This document shows positions 40,891 to 48,560 of a stretch of DNA of 50,144 nucleotides, one piece after another. A program made the translations under genes and the position numbers. The stretch spans positions 1 through 50,144 of the forward strand of contig CABYSN010000003.1 in NCBI GenBank assembly GCA_902521645.1. Reading direction: 5' to 3'. This stretch comes from Planctomycetota bacterium. GTDB taxonomy: Bacteria; Planctomycetota; Phycisphaerae; Phycisphaerales; SM1A02. The notes beneath the pieces were generated by a model. It had not been told where the DNA came from and searched no databases. It worked only from the letters and a program-made list of their open reading frames with translations. Every line of letters begins with the position of its first letter. The first letter of the stretch is position 1.

Positions 40891-43593
40891 ATGACTTTCA
40901 AGAGTACGAAAAAAGCAATCGCAGCCGGTTGCCTGTTCTTGTTCGGGGCCGCCGGTGCGGTTCACGGGCAGGTCGCAGGCGATGTCTGTGCCACGGCGAT
41001 TCAGGCATCCGGTGATGCCTCGATCAATCTCGACATGGCGCAGATGACTCAGACGGATGGTTTCGGTTGGATCGGGAGCGACTGCTTCGAGACCAACGTG
41101 GGTCATGAAATCGACGCCTACATCTGCTGGTCGCCAACCTTCGACGGTGTGGTGGAGATCTCGACCTGCGGCGCCACTCAGATGGACACGCAGATCGCCT
41201 TCTTCGAAGGGTGCATCTGTCCCGATGAGTTGTCGGTTCCACTCTGTTGTGACGACAACGTCTGCGGCAAGCAGACCAGCATCCTCTGTGATGTGCAATG
41301 TGGCATGCGATACACGATTCTGGTGAGTGTGGCCGGAGTGACCCAGCCCAGTGACTTTGATCTTTCGATCGTCCAGATCGGAGATCCATGTGATTCCCCC
41401 GTTCAAGGCGAGGACATCACCTGCGAGGATTGTTGCGGTGGTGTTCCTGAAGTGACCGGGTTCACCGGCCTTCAGGCGATCTCCACGCAGTGGCGTGATG
41501 TTCCCAACGATTACGTGGTGAACGTCTACGACCTCAATCCTGCCGGCCTTTCCGCGCCAGGAAGCAACAGCACACCGCCTGTCTATCAGCATCCTGATTG
41601 GACGCGTGATCAGCTGGGCACGGTCTTCGGCTGTGCGATCGGTGGTGACGGCACGATGTACGTCTCCGCCACCTCGATCTTCTTCCTTGATGATGTCGGT
41701 TCTCTTGGTTCGGCCGGGTCCATCTACCGTCTCGATGGCGTGACCGGTGCGCCCAGCGAATTGATCGCCCTTCCAAACCAGTTCTCGAATGGCTACCCAT
41801 CACTCGGCAACATCGCTTTCGACTGCGAGAAGAACGCTCTTTACGCCTCGAACTTCGACGATGGACTGATCTGGTCGGTGGATCCCTCCTCGGGCGCCCC
41901 GATCGACACCTATCGACATGCCAGCCAGTCCGTGCTCGGACCTGCCGGTGATCCCAACGATGCGCCGGGGTACGCGCCTCTCGGGGAACGTGTCTGGGCG
42001 GTTCAGCCCGTGGGTGATCGTCTCTACTACTCGGTCTGGGTCGAAGACCAGGGCAGGCCGAACGTCAACCGCAACAACGAGGTCTGGTCCGTCGGGCTCA
42101 ACGCGTTCGGTGGGTTCGTCGCCGGTACCACGCAGTTCGAGTTCTCCACTCCGGACTACATCGCGAATGAAGGCAACAACGCTTCAAGTCCGGTGTCGGA
42201 CCTCACCCAGGGGCCAGACTGCTGTCTCTATCTCGCGGAACGTTCGATGACCAGTGATTCCAACGGTGGCTCCCACGAGAGTCGATTGATCGTCGCCTGT
42301 CAGGATGAGAATGGTGCCTGGTCGCTCGACGAGGATGCCTATCAGGTCGGTGAAATCCCCGACTCCTCCACCGGTGGCGTGGCGGTCGATTTCATCGATG
42401 GTGGAAACGTCTGGGTCACGGCCGATGCCGCGCTGTTCTCCGGTGGTGCCTACGCCTATGGCATCCAGGGGACGCCTCGTCCCGGAGGTGACTACACCAC
42501 GTCCGTCCAGATCGACCTCGATCAGGACGTGATCAGTCAGGACAAGGGTCAGATCGGTTCGCTCGAGATCACGTGCATCATGGAAGCCACGGGGCCATGC
42601 ATGACTTCGAGCCTGGTCGGTGGTGTCGAATGCATCGTCGACGAGAACGGGCTCACCGGTGAGTACGCGATCCAGGTCGAAGTGATCAACTGGAGCAGCA
42701 ATGACGTCCATTACCTGATGATTCCCGATGCATCGGTCAGTCCCAACATGATCCCGTTCTCGCCGATGCTTTCGAGCGGACAGTCGATGATCGTCGATCT
42801 TGTGGTGACCGGTTCGCCGTACGAATGGGTCTGCGTCCCTCTCGTCTTCTTCGACGTCGAAGGTGAGGAGTGCTGCACGTCCGAGGTCTGCTTCGAACTT
42901 CCCGAGTGTGACTGTGCGATTCTGAACGAGGTCTCCGTCGAATGCTCGTCAAGTGTCGCGGGTGTCCTCGAAGTCAGTTTTACCTTGACGAATCTGACGG
43001 CTGACGTCATCGAGCATGTCTTCGTGCTGCCCGATCCCGGAAGCGGAACGATCATCACACCGAGTCACATCGATGTTCCCTCGCTTCCTCCTTTCGGGAC
43101 GATCGCGATCGGTCCGGTCGAGATTCAGACCGCGGCAGCGCCCGGTGATCTGGAGACCCTCTTCATCGGTCTTCACAACGCTCAATTCAACGAGTGCTGT
43201 GCCGAGCCGCTGGTCTTCGATGTCCCCGATTGCGGCGCCGGCATGGTGCTCGGAGATCTGAACTCCGACGGCCTGGTCGACGGCATGGACATGGCCGTGC
43301 TCATCGGATCCTGGGGTACGTCAGGTCCCGGCGACCTGAATGGTGATGGCGTGGTGGATGGTCAGGATCTGGCGATTCTGCTCTCGGTCTGGGGGGGGGT
43401 GACCACCTCGTTCACATCATGTCGTACAATCCGCGCGCCCGGCTTCCGCCGGGCCCGCGGCGACGTGGCGGAATTGGCATACGCGGCGGATTCAAAATCC
43501 GCTTCCGGAAACGGAGTGAGGGTTCGAGTCCCTCCGTCGCTATTGAACTCAGAGGAATCCTCGCGGACTGATTTTTTAGCATCCAGACTTTGA
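40891..43593 (+). CDS. large secreted Cys-rich protein with dockerin-like C terminus; 3' end probably misread
   Basis: As read, the frame encodes 900 aa. Residues 1-25 are a signal peptide. The first 160 residues are Cys-rich, then a beta-propeller-like region (IYRLDGVTGAPSELIALP, NIAFDCEKNALYASNFDDGLIWSVD) and CARDB/DUF11-like beta repeats. Residues about 786-836 hold two EF-hand dockerin loops (DLNSDGLVDGMD, DLNGDGVVDGQD) ending LLSVWGG. After a G9 run (43391-43399) the frame continues through the tRNA-Leu gene, giving an implausible tail. With eight Gs the protein would end at TGA 43400-43402, exactly after the dockerin like its relatives here. AAGGAG lies 9 nt before the ATG. The real coding end is thus probably 43402. 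Confidence 0.8.
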   Translation: MTFKSTKKAIAAGCLFLFGAAGAVHGQVAGDVCATAIQASGDASINLDMAQMTQTDGFGWIGSDCFETNVGHEIDAYICWSPTFDGVVEISTCGATQMDTQIAFFEGCICPDELSVPLCCDDNVCGKQTSILCDVQCGMRYTILVSVAGVTQPSDFDLSIVQIGDPCDSPVQGEDITCEDCCGGVPEVTGFTGLQAISTQWRDVPNDYVVNVYDLNPAGLSAPGSNSTPPVYQHPDWTRDQLGTVFGCAIGGDGTMYVSATSIFFLDDVGSLGSAGSIYRLDGVTGAPSELIALPNQFSNGYPSLGNIAFDCEKNALYASNFDDGLIWSVDPSSGAPIDTYRHASQSVLGPAGDPNDAPGYAPLGERVWAVQPVGDRLYYSVWVEDQGRPNVNRNNEVWSVGLNAFGGFVAGTTQFEFSTPDYIANEGNNASSPVSDLTQGPDCCLYLAERSMTSDSNGGSHESRLIVACQDENGAWSLDEDAYQVGEIPDSSTGGVAVDFIDGGNVWVTADAALFSGGAYAYGIQGTPRPGGDYTTSVQIDLDQDVISQDKGQIGSLEITCIMEATGPCMTSSLVGGVECIVDENGLTGEYAIQVEVINWSSNDVHYLMIPDASVSPNMIPFSPMLSSGQSMIVDLVVTGSPYEWVCVPLVFFDVEGEECCTSEVCFELPECDCAILNEVSVECSSSVAGVLEVSFTLTNLTADVIEHVFVLPDPGSGTIITPSHIDVPSLPPFGTIAIGPVEIQTAAAPGDLETLFIGLHNAQFNECCAEPLVFDVPDCGAGMVLGDLNSDGLVDGMDMAVLIGSWGTSGPGDLNGDGVVDGQDLAILLSVWGGVTTSFTSCRTIRAPGFRRARGDVAELAYAADSKSASGNGVRVRVPPSLLNSEESSRTDFLASRL
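43459..43542 (+). tRNA. tRNA-Leu (anticodon CAA)
   Basis: An 84-nt tRNA. The acceptor stem GGCGACG pairs with CGTCGCT (with a terminal G-U), followed by discriminator A as expected for Leu. The D-arm begins TGGCGGAATTGG, typical for tRNA-Leu. The anticodon stem GCGGA/TCCGC has loop TTCAAAA, with anticodon CAA at 43493-43495 reading UUG. A long variable arm (class II) precedes the T arm GAGGG-TTCGAGT-CCCTC. CCA is not encoded. A strong GC hairpin (43432-43459) and a TACAAT -10-like element (43425-43430) lie directly upstream. Confidence 0.95.
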
Positions 43594-43663
43594 TTTTTTT
43601 TGACTTGGCCTCGGCTTCAAACGGTGCAAGCCTGGGAAAAAATGAATTCAGAAGGGCAAGTTA

Positions 43664-45394
43664 ATGATCGAACTGCTTACAGACATCGAAGTCATGTCTC
43701 GTATCCAGTTTGCAATGACGATCTCCTTCCACTATCTCTTCCCGCCCCTCACCATCGGGCTGGGGTTCATTCTCGTCGCCATGGAGTGGAAGTGGCTGCG
43801 TACGCGCGACCCAGTCTGGGAACGCACCGCACGATTCTGGACCTCGATGTTCGCGATCAACTTCGCTTTGGGTGTGGCCACGGGCATCGTCATGGAGTTC
43901 GAGTTTGGGACGAACTGGTCGGAATACTCCAGATTCGTCGGTGACGTGTTCGGTTCTATGCTTGCCGCGGAAGGTCTGTGGGCATTCTTTCTCGAATCGG
44001 GATTTCTCGCGGTCCTGGTGTTCGGATGGGATCGGGTCACCCCTCGATTCCATTTCTTCGCGACCCTCATGGTCTGTCTCGGTTCGACGTTCAGCTCTAT
44101 CTGGATCGTCATGGCGAACAGCTGGATGCAGACTCCCACGGGCTTCGCTGTCGAACCGATGCTCAGAGACGGCATTCCGTGGGTCGTTGATGGCGTTGTT
44201 GTCAATCGAGCCGTGCTCACTGATTTCTTCGGAGCACTCCTGAATCCGTCCTCCGCGAATCGAATCACCCACGTCTGGGTCGGCGCCGCCACGATGGGTT
44301 CCTTCTTCGTTCTTTCGATCTCCTCCTACTGGATTCTGCGTGGTCGCCACATGGCCGTCGCGACGCGGTCGTTCGCGTTCGCTCTGGTGCTGGGTGCGAT
44401 CGGGACGGTGGGTGCGATGTTGACTGGTGATGCCAATGCGCGCATGGTGGCCGTTCATCAACCGGTGAAGCTTGCTGCGATGGAAGGCGTCTACGAGACC
44501 CGGGATGCGCTCACTCCCATCACCATCATGGGCGTGCCCGAGGATTCGAAATCGCGACTGGCTTACGAAGTGCCGATTCCTGCAGGACTCACGGCACTCG
44601 TCTATCGACGTCTGCACGACGAACAGGGGCGCCCGCTCGCCGTTCCCGGACTCGATTTCGCACCGCCGGAAAGTCGACCCAAGACCATGCTGGTCTATGC
44701 ATCTTTTCACATCATGGTGGGATGCGGGACCTTGCTGGTGGGGCTCGCTGGTCTTGGTGTGTACTTCTGGATCCGAGGAACGCTGTGGAATCAGCGGTGG
44801 CTTCTCATGCTTTTCGTGATTGCCGTGGTCCCTGCGGCGATCGCGAATCAGGTCGGGTGGTACACCGCGGAAACTGGTCGTCAGCCCTGGATCGTGCATC
44901 CAGCAAGTCCCCGTGTCGATGCGTCCCAAGGCGTGATGAGTCCGCTCTGGCTGGTGAATCCCGAAGCGGAGGGCGACAGCAGGGTGCGGCAATGGACTCC
45001 CGGTGATCCTGTGGCAGGTTTGGAAGGCTGGTACTACCCGTATGGATACAGAATCTCCAGCAACTCGGATGGAGGACATCGCCTGCTTGGTCTGGCCGAG
45101 GATCTTCCCGACGGCGAAGCCCTCGTCTACGACGGTACGCGATCGATGAGAACCAGCGAAGGAGTCTCGCGCTCACTTCGAAGCAGTGCGATTCTCTGGG
45201 CATGTCTGATGTTCCTCCTGATCTACGTGCTGCTGGCCGTGTTGTGGACCGTGGTGCTCAATCACAAGATTCACACCGGTCCTGATGACGATATTCCCGA
45301 AGATGATCAGGGCGGCATAGTCGTCGCGATGCGCCGCGCAGTCGGTGAGATCACGTCCATGACAGGGCTCAGAAGACGAGGTGATTCCCCATGA
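43664..45394 (+). CDS. cydA: cytochrome bd-type ubiquinol oxidase subunit I
   Basis: A 576-aa inner-membrane haem protein oxidising quinol and reducing O2. Conserved residues are in place: H23 (SFHYLFPPL, haem at the O2 site), E103 and E111, H203 and M351 (b558 ligands, FHIMVGCG), the quinol site K269/E274 (HQPVKLAAMEG), and GWYTAETGRQPW (398-409). An insertion of about 80 residues (about 412-495, Trp/Tyr/Asp-rich) lies between GRQPWIV and the last helix, where family members have only a short loop; it would be periplasmic. AAGGG lies 9 nt before the ATG. The stop overlaps the cydB start (ATGA). Confidence 0.95.
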   Translation: MIELLTDIEVMSRIQFAMTISFHYLFPPLTIGLGFILVAMEWKWLRTRDPVWERTARFWTSMFAINFALGVATGIVMEFEFGTNWSEYSRFVGDVFGSMLAAEGLWAFFLESGFLAVLVFGWDRVTPRFHFFATLMVCLGSTFSSIWIVMANSWMQTPTGFAVEPMLRDGIPWVVDGVVVNRAVLTDFFGALLNPSSANRITHVWVGAATMGSFFVLSISSYWILRGRHMAVATRSFAFALVLGAIGTVGAMLTGDANARMVAVHQPVKLAAMEGVYETRDALTPITIMGVPEDSKSRLAYEVPIPAGLTALVYRRLHDEQGRPLAVPGLDFAPPESRPKTMLVYASFHIMVGCGTLLVGLAGLGVYFWIRGTLWNQRWLLMLFVIAVVPAAIANQVGWYTAETGRQPWIVHPASPRVDASQGVMSPLWLVNPEAEGDSRVRQWTPGDPVAGLEGWYYPYGYRISSNSDGGHRLLGLAEDLPDGEALVYDGTRSMRTSEGVSRSLRSSAILWACLMFLLIYVLLAVLWTVVLNHKIHTGPDDDIPEDDQGGIVVAMRRAVGEITSMTGLRRRGDSP

Positions 45395-46524
45395 ATCCGG
45401 ATCTCCTGACGCTCGTCGAAACCGGGCTTCAAAGTGCGGTGCAGACGCCTCGGGTCGCTGAAATCATGTCTCCCGACTGGTTGTGCCACCTGTGGTTCGT
45501 GATTCTCTGCTTCCTTCTGACGGGATATGCGATTCTGGACGGCTTCGACCTCGGCGTGGGGATCATCCACTTTCTCGTCGCTCGCAACGACCGGGAGCGG
45601 GCGGCTCAGGCCGGCGTGATCGGTCCCTTCTGGGATGGCAACGAAGTCTGGCTGGTGACCTTCGGGGGTGCGCTCTTCGCGTCCTTCCCTCTCGCGTACG
45701 GTTCGATCTTCAGTGCGTTCATGGTCCCGGTCATGATCGTGCTCTTCTGTCTCATTCTGCGTGCAACCAGCCTCGAATTTCGTTCGAAGGCCGGCAGTCG
45801 ATTCATGAAATTCGTGTGGGATCTCGCATTTTCAGTGTCATCCCTGCTGGCCACGTTCCTCTTTGGAGCTTCCGTCGGTGCCGTCATGGGTGGCATTCCG
45901 ATCGATGATTCCGGGGCTCTGAAGCTCGGCGATTCCGCGGGCATGTTGGCAGAGATCACATTCGCCATCACTCCGCTTTCAGTCGCGAGTGGCATGCTGG
46001 CGGTCACACTCTTCTCCTTGCATGGGCTGCTTTTCCTGAATCTTCGAACCACAGGTGACTATCAATCTCGAGTTCGCAAGGCGTTTCCTCCACTCTATGC
46101 CGCCTTCGTCGTGGTCTTCGTGGTCACGACCATTCTCGCCTTGCGTGACCTGCCACCGGTCGGTCGGTCTGCCATCTGGATCGCCATCGTCGCCACGCTC
46201 AATGTGCTTGCGGTTCTAAATCTTCCTCGCGCGATGTACTACGGACGTCCCTGGGGTGCATTCATGTCCAGCTCGCTGGTGATCGCTGCTCTGGTGTTCC
46301 TCTTCGGTCGTACGGTGCATCCCAATCTTCTTACAAGCAGTCTCGATCCGTCATGGAATATCGACATATTCGAGGCGGCAAGCACGAAGGCGACCATGTT
46401 GACCATGCTTGTAGTGGTCTGCTTCGGTGTTCCGTTCGTGATGCTGTACACCGCGATCACCTATTGGACATTCAGAGGGACGCTCGATCTTTCCGACGAT
46501 GATGCCCAGGAGGACCTGCATTGA
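45391..46524 (+). CDS. cydB: cytochrome bd-type ubiquinol oxidase subunit II
   Basis: A 377-aa membrane subunit with about eight helices that forms the oxidase heterodimer with CydA. Typical elements are WFVILCFLLTGYAILDGFDLGVGIIH, GPFWDGNEVWLVTFGGALFASFPLAY, FRSKAGSRFMKFVWD and a C-terminal LTMLVVVCFGVPFVMLYTAITYWTFRG. It overlaps cydA by 4 bp (ATGA), and its stop overlaps the start of a third membrane gene (TTGA at 46521-46524), so the three are expressed as one unit. It allows respiration at low oxygen. Confidence 0.96.
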   Translation: MNPDLLTLVETGLQSAVQTPRVAEIMSPDWLCHLWFVILCFLLTGYAILDGFDLGVGIIHFLVARNDRERAAQAGVIGPFWDGNEVWLVTFGGALFASFPLAYGSIFSAFMVPVMIVLFCLILRATSLEFRSKAGSRFMKFVWDLAFSVSSLLATFLFGASVGAVMGGIPIDDSGALKLGDSAGMLAEITFAITPLSVASGMLAVTLFSLHGLLFLNLRTTGDYQSRVRKAFPPLYAAFVVVFVVTTILALRDLPPVGRSAIWIAIVATLNVLAVLNLPRAMYYGRPWGAFMSSSLVIAALVFLFGRTVHPNLLTSSLDPSWNIDIFEAASTKATMLTMLVVVCFGVPFVMLYTAITYWTFRGTLDLSDDDAQEDLH

Positions 46525-46943
46525 CCAGGACACGAAATGAATCATCGGTTGGCGACGATCATCCCATCGAGCTCACTGCGAGGAGCAGGACTCGTGCGAT
46601 GCTCGGTTCCGCCGGGCTCTTCGGGGGTATCGGGGTCATCTGGGTTCTGATCACGATGCTCGCTCCCGACTTCTACGCGTCGAGTGGAAGTCCGATTGCA
46701 TATCTCATCACGGTCGGAGCCGTGCTTCTTCTGTTCGGCGGTCTGGTGATCGGTCAGGTCAGTTCCATCAGGGCATGGTTTGGTTCCCTGTCTGAAGTCG
46801 ATGGTATCGACAAGCGGCGCCTTCGATGGTTCGCAGTACTCGTGTTCGTCTGCGTCGGTGTCGGAATGTTGGCAGCGATCTCGATCTTTCTGTTCAATCA
46901 GTTCGTGTGGATGCCCGAGGTGCGCGAAATCATCGATCGATGA
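46521..46943 (+). CDS. three-TM membrane protein encoded with cydAB
   Basis: A 140-aa protein of unknown family with three hydrophobic helices: about 28-48 (GSAGLFGGIGVIWVLITML), 58-80 (PIAYLITVGAVLLLFGGLVIG) and 105-128 (WFAVLVFVCVGVGMLAAISIFLF). The start codon is TTG overlapping the cydB stop (TTGA), and a strong AGGAGG lies 8 nt upstream, so the start is secure despite the rare codon. It is far longer than CydX (about 37 aa). Its position suggests an accessory or assembly role for the bd oxidase; this is inference. Confidence 0.78.
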   Translation: MTRTRNESSVGDDHPIELTARSRTRAMLGSAGLFGGIGVIWVLITMLAPDFYASSGSPIAYLITVGAVLLLFGGLVIGQVSSIRAWFGSLSEVDGIDKRRLRWFAVLVFVCVGVGMLAAISIFLFNQFVWMPEVREIIDR

Positions 46944-47044
46944 TCTCGGTCGAAATTCGAGCGCCATGCGTCGCCTGCGGCAGATTCATCTGACGTGAAC
47001 TAGGATTTTCATAGGTCGCATGTCGAGTTGGGCCTGTGTCGACG

Positions 47045-48445
47045 CTAAAACGAAGTCAGGATGCGAAGCCCGAATGCGAACACAGCACCTGATTCAGCGG
47101 CCGGGTCTGAGGGCCTGACGATCTGAAAGTCCGGCGAGATCTGGATGCTGTGCGTGAGCTGGAGGCGGTAGTAGGTCTCGAACTGAAGATTCTGCCTCCA
47201 GCCGACGTAGTATCGCTCCGAAGGCTGGCTCCATCCGATGGCGGCTCCGAACCCGTCGTTGGTCCGCGAGAAGCAGTTTTCAATCGAGAAGCCCAGAGTG
47301 AACTCCTGACTTGCCGGCCCGATGTTCTCCGAACTGAGCAGGTACTGGGACCAGATCGCCATGTCCTTCGCGATTTCCTGCTGCGCCACGAGAGCGATCG
47401 CGTTGCCGCTGGTGCGATCATCCCGTCCCGTCGTTTCAGGTCCGACATTCGAATTCATCAGCGAGATCGAATATCGACCCTGCCGTTTCTCCTCGCCGAT
47501 CTGCAGGACCACTCCGGTCTCCGCCGCGGCGAAGTACAGGCCGTCATCGACCCCGGGAAAGAGCTTTCTCGGATCGCCGACACCGGTGTTGATCAGGCCG
47601 CTGACATAGATCCCATCCACCGGGATGATCTGCAAGCCGACCATCGGAAAATACCCGCCGTATCCCGCGGGATAGTTCCCCCCGTCGAAAGTGACCGACA
47701 TGAACTGACGGTCCTCGTCCCATGCGAAGAGATTCGCCGCGATGATGTCGTTCGGATTGGCCTTGCCGATGGTGAGACTGACTCTCTTGTCGAGAAACTC
47801 CTGCTGGAATTCGAATCGATTGATCAGAAATCCGGTGTTGCTGGCGATGTCGTCGAGAGGGCTGAAGCTTCCACTTGCTTCGCCGGGGGTCGGGGTGTCG
47901 AGAAGATTGTTGTTCGCTCTGATCAGTGCCGTGAAGATGCCGTCTCCCTGGCCTTGAAGGCTCCAGGTCCGGATGCTGGCCATCACGTCGAAGCGGTTGT
48001 AGAGCGAGTTCGGTGCGGCGCCGTCGAAGGTTCTGGACACGTTCTGATACACGAGTGCATCCGAGATGCTGACACGGATGTCATCCTCGTAGAGGAGTTG
48101 CATCAGGTTTCGGACCGGTCGAAGCAAGGGCTCGCTCCAGTCCGCGGTCAGCAGGGGGTCCTGTCCGCTTCCATCCACGGGAAGGGGATGCGGTGTCTGG
48201 AAGAGATCGATGTCACTCTGTTCCGAATCATGGCCCATCTGAGGATGGCTCCATGAGGGGGTCGCGGCCCAGTGTCTGGTCTGATCGAAATTTCCCAGTC
48301 CGATCATCGCTCGTGCCTGATTCGGAGATTGCCAGGGGCGGAAATTGTATCTCGTGCCACTCGGACTTTGCGCCTGGCACTCCGATGAGATGTTGACAGC
48401 CAGAAACACGAGAAGGGTGGTCAATGTCAGATGCGTGCGCTGCAT
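47045..48445 (-). CDS. OprB-like carbohydrate-selective porin
   Basis: A 466-aa outer-membrane beta-barrel. Residues 1-25 are a signal peptide (ending CQA). The barrel part shows alternating amphipathic strands (for example NTGFLINRFEFQQEFLDKRVSLTIGKANP, read in pieces, and YYVGWRQNLQFETYYRLQLTHSIQIS), with the family's GKANPND... segment and a C-terminal Phe (RILTSF) required for barrel insertion. OprB-type porins pass sugars or other small organics. ATG 48445 is used: a longer frame to 48472 precedes the signal peptide, and a TATGAT -10-like element lies 6 nt upstream. It is divergent from the S9 peptidase gene. Confidence 0.85.
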   Translation of the reverse strand: MQRTHLTLTTLLVFLAVNISSECQAQSPSGTRYNFRPWQSPNQARAMIGLGNFDQTRHWAATPSWSHPQMGHDSEQSDIDLFQTPHPLPVDGSGQDPLLTADWSEPLLRPVRNLMQLLYEDDIRVSISDALVYQNVSRTFDGAAPNSLYNRFDVMASIRTWSLQGQGDGIFTALIRANNNLLDTPTPGEASGSFSPLDDIASNTGFLINRFEFQQEFLDKRVSLTIGKANPNDIIAANLFAWDEDRQFMSVTFDGGNYPAGYGGYFPMVGLQIIPVDGIYVSGLINTGVGDPRKLFPGVDDGLYFAAAETGVVLQIGEEKRQGRYSISLMNSNVGPETTGRDDRTSGNAIALVAQQEIAKDMAIWSQYLLSSENIGPASQEFTLGFSIENCFSRTNDGFGAAIGWSQPSERYYVGWRQNLQFETYYRLQLTHSIQISPDFQIVRPSDPAAESGAVFAFGLRILTSF

Positions 48446-48451
48446 ACCCGA

Positions 48452-48457
48452 ATCATA
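48452..48457 (-). promoter_or_regulatory. -10-like TATGAT 6 nt before the porin ATG
   Basis: TATGAT on the minus strand ends 6 nt before the ATG at 48445, with no Shine-Dalgarno site between. The spacing suggests a leaderless transcript. No good -35 hexamer was found at 17-18 bp. Confidence 0.35.
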
Positions 48458-48560
48458 CTGGTAGAATGTCATGCTTCATGGACGGGTGGTCTTTTCTTCG
48501 GAATACCGCACCGATTGCCCTCTCATCCCAGTTCCATCCCTTTCGTCGGAGTCGACACTC

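Noticed and set aside
43403-43593. Coding tail of the large dockerin protein
   Set aside because: It is the translation of a tRNA-Leu gene and flanks; a stop lies at 43400-43402 if one G of the G9 tract is removed.
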